From Diabrotica undecimpunctata (Eukaryota; Arthropoda; Insecta; Coleoptera; Chrysomelidae): DNA of 64,000 nucleotides. Positions 23,326 through 33,545 of this stretch are shown piece after piece. The stretch lies in NCBI RefSeq assembly GCF_040954645.1, contig NC_092803.1, positions 124,267,961-124,331,960 of the forward strand, in the 5' to 3' direction. The notes beneath the pieces were generated by a model, which was not told the origin of the DNA, made no database searches, and was given only the letters and a program-made list of their open reading frames with translations. The position numbers and the translations under genes were made by a program. Each line of letters begins with the position of its first letter. Position 1 is the first letter of the stretch.

Positions 23326-23480
23326 AGCTACTGTAGAAGGGTTTTCAACCACGAGGTACGACGGTTTCATAGTCCCCTTTTGCCAAATACTTTGCCCTGC
23401 ATGACGAGTTAAAAAATTTGATATCTTTCTTCTTTGGCATTACGTGGTGGAAGTACTCAAACTTGCGATGTTTCAATAAG
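23326..23480 (-). pseudogene. RTE-like LINE C-terminal fragment
   Basis: On the minus strand: RKFEYFHHVMPKKKDIKFF, then SCRAKYLAKG and, in another frame, SWLKTLLQ. This corresponds to YLGHVLRGERYELLQ ... GKVQGKR ... SWLKDLR in the intact LINE at 44751-47588. It joins without a gap to the Penelope-like RT fragment, and the phrase MTSAEFLLE at the join fits either family. Confidence 0.6.
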
Positions 23481-23701
23481 TTAAGCATGTGGTTCCTTTA
23501 ATTTTCATATATCTTTAATATCCTTAATATCCAGGTCTCAAAAGATTCGACATTCTTTTTAGTTACTTTGCATTACTGTCGGGGCTTGCACTCTATAAAG
23601 TGGGACCCTCTTAACTAGGGTCACTACAGTAGAGTGAGAAACTCGTCTTCGTAAATGTGTGATACTCCAGTCGTCAGAGACGAAAATGCCACTGAACCTT
23701 T

Positions 23702-25385
23702 AAAAATCATACGAACAAGCTGAATTTTGTAGAGCATATTAATTTTGGGATGCAAAAAAGGTGCTTAAGAGTTTAGCATTTTTACCCCGGGCTTCCCCCT
23801 AAAATCCCCTTCGCAGTAGAGTAGAAACGCAAAAAATCGATTTACCAAAAATCTGTACATCTTAAAAAAATGTTTCAAATAAAAAATGTAGCTGAGATAA
23901 TTTTAAACAAAAATGTTTATAAGCATTTCTTGTGTAGAATAAATCGTTCATAGATAGTCATTGACATCATCAGGGATAAGAATTTGAGATTAGTGCCGTA
24001 ATGAAAGCTGATCTGTTATAAAAAAATTTTGTAAAAAATTACATAAGTTTTCTTACAAAAAACATGTAGTGTAAATTCACAAAACTGGTACAAAAACAAC
24101 GAACAAATGTTTCTTTTTATGTATCGGACTGAAATAAGTCCTCTCTTGAGAGTTTTACATCTTTTTTATTTAATTCATAACCTAAACCTTATGATATGTC
24201 ATAATTATAATTTCTGCGACCTTCCATATCTTTGGTACGTACCTCAGCCTAAAGAAAGCGTTTATAAAATGTGTTAATTTTATTATAGCTTTCCCTGGAA
24301 GTTGTTTTAACATTTCTCCAGTAATTAGATTAAATCCAGGAGCTTTCTTTGCCGCAAATAAACTCAGATCTTATACAGGTGTTAAATAAAAAAACGTCAA
24401 GATCAATACAATTTATCGCTTTCATTGACTGGTCACTATAAGGTATCGATTACTAGAGCCTAATTCCTAAATCTTATAGCATGAAATTTTAGTTTTTAGT
24501 TTTTGCAACAAATATGAGGCATTTGAAGTATGTTTTAAAACGCTGGATTTAAACTTTCACAAAACAAACGATCTAAAACATTTAAAACTTTTTTTTCAAC
24601 TACAATAGTACGTGTTTTAAAAGAACAAAACTTCTGCAATAAACTACACCTAAAACCGACTTCTTAAATGGATTTCCGTGACGTTTGTAATGTACAACAT
24701 TAAATTCTTCGTTTTTTATTCATATTTTAAATGCATCATATTTGTTACCACAACTCAAAATTAAAATTTCATGTTATAGGTTTTAAAGATTGATCTCTAA
24801 AAATAAAAATTTTACTACAACTTGCCAATGAAAGTGATTAATTTTATTGATCTCACGAGGATGATAAAAAAATGGCAAAAATCACGCCACGTTAATTTAT
24901 TTAACATCTTTATAAAAACTGAGTTTATTCGCGGCAAAATACAAAATATGAATACGAAAGCTGAACTCTTTGTCTTTAAGACGCATCTTGATTTTTGTCG
25001 ATAGAGCGTTTGGATCAAAAGATATCAAATTTTTACCGTCGAGTTGATACAAATTGTATTGAAAATTGATTTCGTGAGCGTAAGTGACATGCAAAATCGA
25101 CGATCGCTTCAAGTATGTTTTCTAAGATAACGGTTCATTTCACACAAAAAATGCTTATAAACATTTTTATTTAAAATTTGTTCAGCTACATTTTTTATTT
25201 AAAATATTGTTTTCTACGGTGTACAGATTCTTGGTAAATCGATTTTTTTTGCGTTTTTACCCCCCTGGCAGGGGGATTTTAAGAGAAAGGGTAAAAGTGA
25301 TAATAAACTTTTTTGCACCTTTTTTGGAGTTCCAAAATTAATATTCTCTGCAAAATTCAGCTTGTTCGTATAATTTTTAATCTGG
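23702..25385. mobile_element. foldback-type inverted repeat element
   Basis: The outer arms at ~23702-23960 and ~25090-25385 are inverted copies (for example CATACGAACAAGCTGAATTTTG on the plus strand at 23708 and on the minus strand near 25370; also AAAATGTTTATAAGCATTT). Inner arms at ~24475-24535 and ~24715-24782 are also inverted copies (GCATGAAATTTTAG...CAACAAATATGAGGCATTT). A Jockey LINE fragment lies between the left outer and inner arms. No transposase is present. The arms are more diverged than those of the 15774-19201 element. Confidence 0.65.
24190..24352 (-). pseudogene. Jockey-like LINE reverse transcriptase fragment
   Basis: The minus strand reads KKAPGFNLITGEMLKQLPGK, AIIKLTHFINAFFRLRYVPK, IWKVAEIIIM. 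This is the N-terminal finger region of Jockey-clade reverse transcriptases (K-A-P-G-x-D-L-I-T-G, VPKxWKxAE). Only about 50 residues survive, inside a foldback element. The normal IPKPGK continuation is lost. Confidence 0.8.
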
Positions 25386-26590
25386 TAGTTGAATCTGTTG
25401 ACTCTCTCGATTTCTTTATTTGCTGGCATTAGTGCCTTAGGATCTAATTTGCACTGCTTATAACTATTAATTTAGTTTTCCTAATGTTGAGGTATTGGCT
25501 AATATTCAAAGTTCTCACCTGATCTTCACAAAAAAAAAATTATCTCTTTAAATAATAGAGCGTTTACATAACATATTAGCACAATAAACAATAACATAAT
25601 AAATAATTAGATGCCACTTATCGTCAGCGAATGAACGTAAATAAAATATATACAATTTTCATTTTGAAATTAGTTCTTGACAAGACATCGCCCGATACCT
25701 CGATAAACTTTTATTTTTAGTTCACGCTTTTGGAAAATTGCATGTTAAAAACAATTTAGCAAGAGTTGAAATTATTTAAAGTTTTAATGTTGTGGAGAGC
25801 TACCCTTTCCTGTAGCTCTGCAAAATAAAATTAATTAAGCTAGTGGAAAAATTTAGTTGTCTGCCAGCAATACCGTGAACTGCAGTTAATCAAAAGCTTC
25901 GAAAGTTTTTCTTTTGGTGTAAATTAACCAGAACTTTATTTAAAGAGATGCAATCCGGCTATAAAGTTATTTGGCTATTAACAAAAACTGCAGCAACTTC
26001 CTGATTTCCCTTTATAATTAAAACATTAAGCAAAGCACTTCAATCCCCTAACGAAGTGCTCTTACAGCGAAAATTTTGCGCGAATCCACATTCTAAGGGA
26101 TTAAAATGTTGAACTTTGAAAGACATCTAAGTAAGTCTCAAGTAGGCTGACTAGAAGAGTTACTGTTAGTTTAAATGGGACTGGATTAACATGTCCCCTT
26201 GATATGGTGCTTACAAGTTAAAACATGCACGACAAATGTTCATTAACGGAGTCTAAAATTTATACACAAACAGAGCGTGATTAATATTACGATAACAGTC
26301 ATGGATTTGGAATATACGGCTTTAGCCTATTCATTAGAAGTCATGCGTATATGATGAATGACCATTTCATTAATTAAACCAACAACTAAGAAAAATTAAT
26401 GATTACTTAGGTATTTATTATTATCTTTGATAACAAAAAAATTGTGTGTCATATTCTTTTTTAAATAAACTAGGCCAGCATAAATAACTAGGCCAGCTTT
26501 CAAAGCAGCCTAACCACTATAAATTATTTAAATACGGATATTAACGGTTCTGCGTTTTAAAGCGGGAGAGGTATACATTTAATTAACATA
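25386..26590. other. unassigned, mostly unique-looking sequence
   Basis: No coding homology was recognised. A perfect 8-bp stem (AGCACTTC 26034-26041, GAAGTGCT 26053-26060) is present. This is one of the few stretches without an obvious transposon. Confidence 0.4.
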
Positions 26591-26700
26591 TATTTTTTTA
26601 AATAAACCTCAATTATTGTAATTAACAAAAGTATCATATTTTGTTGAAGTTTCGACACTCAGAAGTCGTTCTCAAGTTAAAATTAATCTAGCACACATAA
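26590..26700 (-). repeat. Penelope-type tail-like fragment
   Basis: On the minus strand CTTGAGAACGACTTCTGAGTGTCG then AAACTTCAACAAAATATG recalls the tail signature at 10340-10375. It adjoins the truncated transposase at 26736. Weak assignment. Confidence 0.3.
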
Positions 26701-26735
26701 ATATTGTGTTTGCTGTATCCCAATCTTCTGAGAAG

Positions 26736-27362
26736 TTCGTACGGTCCAATCAGACGATAACCAATAATCCCAGCCCATAAATTTATACTAAATTGTTTTT
26801 AAAAATTAGTCCTACGTATAGCATACGGGTTTTCATCACTCCACACGTGTCAATTATGAAAATTAAACACACCATTTCTCGTAAAACAAGCTTCATCTGC
26901 ACACAACACTTTGCACGGAAATTCGGGTTCTCTGGCGATTTTGTTTTGAAACCAACTACGAAATCTTAATCTTCGAGGTAAATTGCCTTGGTGTAAATCT
27001 TGCACTCGTTGGTAATAGTAAGGATGTAACAGTTGTTCCGTAAATGTCTTGTGAACAATGTTTTTTGAAATGCCAACCATTCTAGCCACAGATCGAGTAC
27101 TTACTCTTGGATTATTACTGACTATATCCAAAATCACATCTTCTGCATTTAGTCTACGGTTATTTCGTGTTCTACCGCTAGTTTTTTTAGGTATCACACA
27201 ACCCGTCTCTAAAACCCTTGGGGGCACGTTCACAAAACTTCGGGCATTAGGATGTCGTCGTTCGGGATAGCGTTCAACATAAAGTCTAACAGCCCTATTA
27301 CTGTCACAGTGGGCTTCACCGTACGTAATTAACATATCGTGATACTCGCGAATCGAAAACAT
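26736..27362 (-). pseudogene. DUF4817 domain / DDE transposase, truncated
   Basis: It starts MFSIREYHDMLITYGEAHCD then YVERYPERRHPNARSF, the DUF4817 helix-turn-helix start seen in many insect transposases. A second HTH follows (NNPRVSTRSVARMVGISKN) and then LHPYYYQRVQDLHQGNLPRR. The first catalytic aspartate is in LCADEACFTRNGVFNFHN. A stop after FNFHN (near 26850) interrupts HVWSDENPYAIRR, and another follows shortly after. The reading continues as LWAGIIGYRLIGPYELL and is then lost, so the second and third catalytic residues are absent. The open part is 170 codons of an expected ~350-400 residues. Confidence 0.85.
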
Positions 27363-27655
27363 GACAATACTATTTATTCTTGAGCTACGGGTAATTACAA
27401 CTGTTTACAAATAATGTACCTTTTCTGTATCAAAATAAATTAAACTATCGCATTCTGCCTATATCTTTTGGAGCGCAACGTTGCCGGATGTATTTGCTTT
27501 TCTGTGGATACTAATCAAATGGATTAAATTTAATATATATTTTTTTTTGAAAACGGTTGACTTTATAAAAAAATATTATAAGACTTTTTTGTTTTAAATG
27601 CTACACTCAGCCCATACCTTTAAGGAACGCACTATTTTCCGGGACACCCTGTATA
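26736..27655 (-). mobile_element. mariner-like element with DUF4817-type transposase, truncated
   Basis: The right end, read leftwards from the TA tract, is TATACAGGGTGTCCCGGAAAAT at about 27655, a terminus of the type often seen for this group and related to the CAGGGTGTTT ends of the MITE at 1126. The transposase follows after ~290 bp. The left side is lost: coding stops within the catalytic domain near 26736, where a different repeat begins. Confidence 0.6.
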
Positions 27656-27666
27656 TATATATATAC

Positions 27667-27752
<86 letters not shown>
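27651..27752. repeat. (TA)n microsatellite
   Basis: TA tract with CATATATATATA interruptions on its left. It separates the CAGGGTGTCCC terminus of the DUF4817-type element from the left end of the next element. Confidence 0.95.
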
Positions 27753-27754
<2 letters not shown>

Positions 27755-27759
27755 CTAAT

Positions 27760-30700
27760 GTGCGTGAATAAGCAGATAAGTCTCGAATTTTATAAAATGA
27801 GATAAGTCGATTTAATATTTCTATTTGGTTTCTTCTAGGTGTTAATAAGCGAATTAGTTCATATCCATAATATTTTCGTATTTTATTCCCATGTGAATAA
27901 ACAAACATGTCACATTTTTGGCAGCCTTCTGAAATAAGTCTATAGTTATTTTCTAATGTCGCTTGAACGACTTCGGGAAAAGCAGATAACTTTACTTATC
28001 TGGTTATTCACAGATTTTATTTCCGAATATGTCAATATATCCTACTGTCCACCTGGCAATTATTGTTATAGCAGAAAGTGTTAGTTTACATTTTTTTTTG
28101 TTTGAACATTCAGACGTAAGATTTTGTGGTTAGAGTTCGTGTGTATGTAAAAGGCTTTTTATTATTACCAGTAATAGTAGATAATACTTGAGTTCTAATA
28201 ATGGGTAGTCGTCTATCACGTATGTTAAATTTGTGTCATCAAAGAGAGTCACTGACGAGTAAGTACCTAATATTTTAATTATAGTTATAACAACTACTTA
28301 TAACCTATCTAACCGTCGATTGTTATGTTCCGAAATATGAGTTTTGTGCGCGGCGTTGCCGGATTTCTAAGAAGTATAAAAAATTATGAATTTTATGAAA
28401 ATATGAGTACTAAATAAATGAAATTGCAGGGAAATTTGAATCTCATGTACTTACATGTTTGTAATATTTCCATACGAATAAAATTTTTTTAATAAATTTT
28501 CGAACTCGATAAAAAATAGTAAATGTAGTAAAATTGTTATTTCTAATCTATATTTTTCTATTTTAACTTTTGTAATTTTTTCTCCCTATTTATCAACACT
28601 TGTGTTTATTGGATTTGTAAAAATAATTTGTGTCACCAAGTGTCTTTATAAATCTATATAAGTTTGAATATATTTACAATTTTATAACTCATAAAAGTTG
28701 GTAGATTTCTTTGGTTTTTTCAGTAAATTGTTAAAAATACTGTTTACAGCATCGCGCGTCGCTCTAAATACGGATTTTATATTTATATTTTTTTATACGA
28801 GATTGGTGGTTGCTGTTTACAAGCAACTCTTCTTTTACAGATACTGCAAATCCTAAAATAGCAGATGGTCAGGATGATTCCAGTGAAATGTTGTTTATGA
28901 ATAACGTAGACCAATCTACTACTAGACAGGACTCAGTTTATCAAGAGTTGCCCAATTTGGCCAACAACTTTGATGTAAATCCACAAGCTTTGGAATTTAG
29001 AAGTAACGCAGATTTATCCAGTGCAACGAGTTCTAGTTCATTGCCAGAAGATACGGGAATAAAGAGCTATCAACAATTGGTAAACGTGGCAGAAAATGCT
29101 TTCCCCCGAGATGTTAGTAATGATAACGCCGAACGTGACATGGATTTTTCTGACGATGACAGCGTTAAAAGATCGTGATTTCGTTCCACAAAAAAATGAT
29201 AGTACAAGTAGTGAAGACGAAATCACAGAGCCTGTTTAAACGAGATAAAAGATTCAATTACTTGTCGTCCTTAATAAATATTTTGGGAAAGAAATCCACA
29301 ACAGAAAAACGTACATTAGAAAAGTTTAGTCAGTATACTTGCCGATATGAGTTGAGCATTAGTGGAAAAAGAGAAGCAATATGCAAAAAATGTTTTGTTA
29401 GTACTTTTGGGGAGACAAACGCCTTCATCAACCAAATGATATTAAATAGACAAAATGTAGTCTTTGGAATACTAAAGGGCGACCTACGAGGACAATCCGA
29501 ACCCAAAAATAAATGGTCTCAAGAAGTGCTTAACGATGTTCTACGACACATTAACAGCTTCCCGGCATACGAAAGCCATTACTGCAGGCAAACATCATCG
29601 AAGAAATATTTACAGTCAGATTTGTCCCTGACAAAAATGTTTGAACTTTATAAAGAGGACAGAGATAAATGCGTATCCAAAACAATTTATTCCCAACATT
29701 TTCACAAAACTTAACTTGGCCTTTAAGAAACCCCAAAAAGATACGTGTTATAATTGCGACCTCCTAAAAATAAAACCTGCTTATGCACCCGAAGAAGAAA
29801 AAGAGATCCTACTGTTGGAGCAAACCAATCATCATACGGTAGCAGAAGAACCTTACGGCGCTAACGCAAGAGACAAACAAATTGTTAAAGAGTCCCCTGA
29901 TACAGCTCTGTTTGCATTTGATTTGCAGCAGTGCTTGCCAATCCCATATTTAAAATCATCAATTGCATTTTAATGTTTATAAAAGTGTTGAAAGAAAAAA
30001 CGACCATCGAAACAATAGACCACAAGTTCTTGGTGAGTGGACATACGCATATGGAGTGCGATGTGGATCACGCCACTATCGAGAAGAAAAAAAGTGAACA
30101 ACTATGAAAATTAACCATCTTTATGATTGACTGCAGCTTACAATAAGTTGTAGAAAAACAAATCCATTTACTGTCCATATTATGGAGACCGATAATTTTT
30201 TTGATTTTGCCGCCCTCCTAAAAGGTCCTCTAGTACAACAAAAAGTTTCTGAAAGCGGAGAACGGTTTTTGTGGATATGTATATAACCAAGAACACGACG
30301 GACTCATCCAATACAAAGAAACGTTAAGGAGTGAGGAAAGTTTCAGAACAATAAACTTTCAGCGTCGTGGAAGAAAGTCAACAAATCTGAAGGTGGAACT
30401 TCACTCAGGACCTGTACCCATAAATGAAAAGAAAAAGAAAAATTTGTTAGAACTGCTTCATTTAGTTGAAAAGGAATTTCATCCATTTTACCAAAACCTA
30501 AAAGTATCCGATGTTCCAGATACTGATCCGAACCTCCTGGAAGTAGATCCAGATAGACAGCATTAATACAAATAGATTCTTTGTAATTAATTTTTTTTTA
30601 ATAAATTTGCACATTGTTTTTGGTAACAAAATATCTTTTATCCCAAGATCTTAACCAGATAACTGAAATTATGTTGTTAATCACGTAAACCGAAAGTGTG

Positions 30701-30906
30701 CTTAATCAGATAAGTCACTCAAAATCATCCAGCTGTAAATTTTAACAAAATTATGTATAATAAACCTCAGTATAATAATTATTATTATCTAGCAGAAAAT
30801 AAAAAAAAAAGAATATATCTATCACCGGATTTACTAGAAGTCCGATAACCTATTATCTGCTCCCTGAAAAATTTACTTATCGTGACATATCTGCTTATTT
30901 ACGCTC
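27760..30906 (+). mobile_element. TIR element carrying a DUF7869-type spliced gene
   Basis: The sequence at 27760-27782 and the reverse complement of 30884-30906 agree at 20 of 23 positions; the shared core is AATAAGCAGATA. Inside both ends GATAA/TTATC motifs recur (27774, 27802, a hairpin at 27983-28002, then ~30656, 30709, 30843, 30854 and 30878), which suggests transposase binding sites. Between lies one gene with an intron. No clear target duplication was found, so the exact ends are uncertain by a few bases. The structure is that of a 3.15-kb DNA transposon whose gene has decayed. Confidence 0.68.
28201..30566 (+). pseudogene. DUF7869-type (putative transposase) gene, spliced, internally deleted
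   Basis: Exon 1 (28201-28258, MGSRLSRMLNLCHQ) ends at GTAAGT; the acceptor TTTTACAG ends at 28840. They join in phase and lead to an acidic, Ser-rich N-terminus (28841-29230). Then come YTCRYELSISGKREAICKKC, FGETNAFINQMI, HINSFPAYESHYCR and KPQKDTCYNCDLLK, the order of arthropod proteins annotated DUF7869. FAFDLQQCLP (near 29920) keeps the first presumed catalytic aspartate. Then ~100 residues with the SDN-type motif are missing, and the frame resumes at ~29980 with HKFLVSGHTHMECDVDHATI. Frameshifts lie near 29170, 29230 and 29700, with several stops after 30090. The stop at 30564-30566 follows LLEVDPDRQH. Family recognition is from memory; the nuclease role is inference. Confidence 0.75.
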
Positions 30907-31010
30907 GCCAGTGATATATTCAGGGATTCTACAGTATTCTCTGCCTTCACTGGCTCAACCGTTTCCATTTCTCTCTGTTTTTTGCAAAAAACGATGGAGA
31001 ATGGGACAAC

Positions 31011-31250
<240 letters not shown>

Positions 31251-31252
<2 letters not shown>

Positions 31253-31984
31253 TACTACTACTACTAAGGATTTCCACAGTTTTCACTGTCTTCCTTCACT
31301 CAACCGTTTTCTCCAATTTTCCCTGTCATTCCAGTCTCCATCTCGCAGAGTTCTTTTCTCCATAGCCTCTTCGATTTCATCTCTGAATGACCTTCGGGGT
31401 CTTCCTCTCTTTCTTCTTCCAATCGGGCTCCATTCTGTGATTTTGTTTATCCAGCGTCCTCCGTCCGCTCTTCTAACGTGGCCGTACCAGGATAGTCTCT
31501 TCTCCTCTATATAGTCGATTATGTCTGATTGCACTCCCATTCTCCGCTTAATCTCTGCGTTTTCAATTCTGTCTCTTTTTGTAAGTCTACAGCTTCTCCT
31601 CAGGAACTCCATTTCTACTGCTCTTATTCTACCTCTATTTCTCTTGTTTATTGTCCAGTTTTCGGACCCATATGTCAGGATACTTCTTGTCAGGGTGTTA
31701 TATATTCTCTTTTTTGTCTTTATCGTAATGTTCTTATCCCACAACACTGAGTTTAGTTGTCTTATACAGTTTCTTGTTTGTCTCAGTCTGTTGTTTATAT
31801 CTTCTTCTGTTGTTCCCTGGTTCGATATTATGGTTCCCAAATACTTGAATTTATCTGTTCCATTTATTTGTCTTCCCTCGTCTATCTCTAGGTTTCTCAT
31901 ATCCTTGTTTTCTGTTGTTAGGTATTCGGTTTTCTCTAAGTTTATTTCCATTCCGTTGTTTATTTCCATTCCGGAATCCGACAA
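31251..31984 (-). pseudogene. LINE C-terminal fragment with (TAG)n tail
   Basis: A 233-codon open frame (31283-31984, minus) encodes the thumb and tail of an RTE-type LINE protein. It contains FKYLGTIISNQGTTEEDINN, SILTYGSENWTINKRNRGR, AVEMEFLRRSCRLTKRDRIE, RLSWYGHVRRADGGRW and RKRGRPRRSFRDEIEEAM. The stop at 31283 is followed within ~20 bases by four TAG repeats (read on the minus strand) and then the TA tract. A short tandem tail in place of poly(A) is usual for RTE-clade LINEs. The catalytic part is missing. Its 5' side meets a plus-strand LINE fragment near 31980. Confidence 0.85.
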
Positions 31985-32283
31985 ACACTAATAAAAGCAG
32001 TTAAAGCACTATACAAAGAAAACAAAGTAGCTATTAAATGTGGAAATAAAGCCTACAATCCATTTAAGACGACAAAAGGACTTCTACAAGGCTGTGCTAC
32101 GTCCCCTACTCTGTTTAAAATATTCTTGGAAAAGACACTCAAACCATGGAGGAGAAAGTGCGAAGGAATGGGCATACCAGTAAGAGACGAATACCTATAC
32201 ACCTTAAGTTTTTCCGACGATCAAGTAGTCATCGCACAAGATGAAGAAGATCTCAGCTTTATGCTCAAAAAACTAGAAGAAGA

Positions 32284-32290
<7 letters not shown>
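31985..32290 (+). pseudogene. LINE reverse transcriptase core fragment
   Basis: The plus strand reads IKAVKALYKENKVAIKCGNK, KTTKGLLQGCATSPTLFKIF and LYTLSFSDDQVVIAQDEEDL. This is the palm of an RTE/L1-type reverse transcriptase; the catalytic motif FADD is altered to FSDD but both aspartates are kept. About 100 residues are open. The 3' side ends in a TA tract at 32286. It is head-to-head with the fragment at 31251-31984. Confidence 0.82.

Positions 32291-32364
<74 letters not shown>
32286..32364. repeat. (TA)n microsatellite
   Basis: TA tract cutting off the RT fragment on its left. Confidence 0.95.
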
Positions 32365-32368
<4 letters not shown>

Positions 32369-32640
32369 CCTAAAGTTAAGACTAATACTATAACAAAAAT
32401 TAATATTAAACTCAACAGCTTTCCGAACTGCATCGATTCTCTTCTTCAGGGCTTCCGAGATCTCAGTCTTCCAAGCTCCCAGACCCTACTACACTGATCA
32501 CTAATAAATGCATTACTGCTACTAGGAACAGCGGACAGTTCATTTATACTGTAGGTGGTGACGTGATTTGGGTGGAGGTTGGCATGAGAATTAGCGCAGG
32601 TATTGGCGCGAACATTTTTTCTGGCAGGATTTTGATTCGG
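32365..32640 (-). repeat. non-coding repeat tail, class uncertain
   Basis: This stretch is fused in frame to the LINE RT fragment on its right, giving an open frame that reads NQNPARKNVRANTCANSHAN but matches no protein I know. On the minus strand it contains GCCCTGAAGAAGAGAATCGATG, a phrase similar in style to Penelope-type tails. It ends in a TA tract, as those tails do here. Confidence 0.35.
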
Positions 32641-33545
32641 GGGTGAATAGATATTATTTTCCATCGTTTTGATTATTTCTAAAGGTATGTTCGTTATGGC
32701 CAAGTCAAATACCTTCTTCAGGTCTACGAAAGATAGATATGCCAGTTTGTTGTATTCCAATGATTTCTCTTGCACTTGCCTTATTATAAATATAGCCTCG
32801 GTGCATGATCTTCCCGACCTAAAACGTTGTTGGTTTTCTACTAGTGCTATAATTTCATTAAGTTTATTTGTAATCACTTTGGTTATTAATTTTAGTGTTG
32901 TGTTTAATAAATTAATTCCTCTGTAATTTTCCGGGTCTGATTTGTCTCCCTTTTTGAGGAAGGGTATTAGGATGCTAGATCTCCATTCTTGAGGAATTCT
33001 GTTTCGTTCTATTATTTTTTAGATTAGTTTTAGTAGTTGTGTGGTCAGATCTGGTCCTTCGTACTTTAGGAGTTCAATGGTATTCTGTCCTTTCCTAGAG
33101 ATTTTTTGTTTATTTAATTTATTTAATGGTTTCTTTGCCTATTCCTTCTCTATATTTATTTTTTCATTTACCGTCACGTCTAGCATTCATTATCATCGGT
33201 GGTTCATTATCGTCACCTTTAGCAAATAGAAATCGAAATAAGTCTGTCCATGTTTCATTCAAAATATGTTTCGCTTTTATTGGTTCATTTTTGTCTTTTC
33301 TTTGACCTCTGATCATTGTTCATATTTCTTTTTGAGTTTTGTAAAAGTGGTATTGCATGTGTTTTGAGAAGCTCTGCCAGTGTTCCTTTTTTATTTGAGT
33401 AACCAAAGATTCGTTTCATTTCTGATTCATTAAAGTGAGTGTATGACTGTTGTGTTTTTTGTGTTCTGTCTTTCTTCTTTTCTTTACATTTTGTCTTCAC
33501 TTCCTTTATAAACCATGAGGTTGTCTTTTTTGATATGTTAGTGTT
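32641..33545 (-). pseudogene. LINE fragment: linker and start of reverse transcriptase
   Basis: Reading leftwards: WFIKEVKTKCKEKKKDRTQK (endonuclease-RT linker, near 33500), NTIELLKYEGPDLTTQLLKL, IPQEWRSSILIPFLKKGDKS, DPENYRGINLLNTTLKLITK, LVENQQRFRSGRSCTEAIF and LAYLSFVDLKKVFD. These are RT motifs 1-3 of an RTE-like LINE, with stops and frameshifts (for example near 33025 and 32890). The catalytic aspartate of motif A is the D of FVDLKKVFD. The 3' remainder is replaced at 32640 by an unrelated repeat. Confidence 0.8.

Noticed and set aside
29038..29226. Minus-strand frame within the DUF7869-type gene
   Set aside because: Antisense of exon 2 with no recognisable domain.
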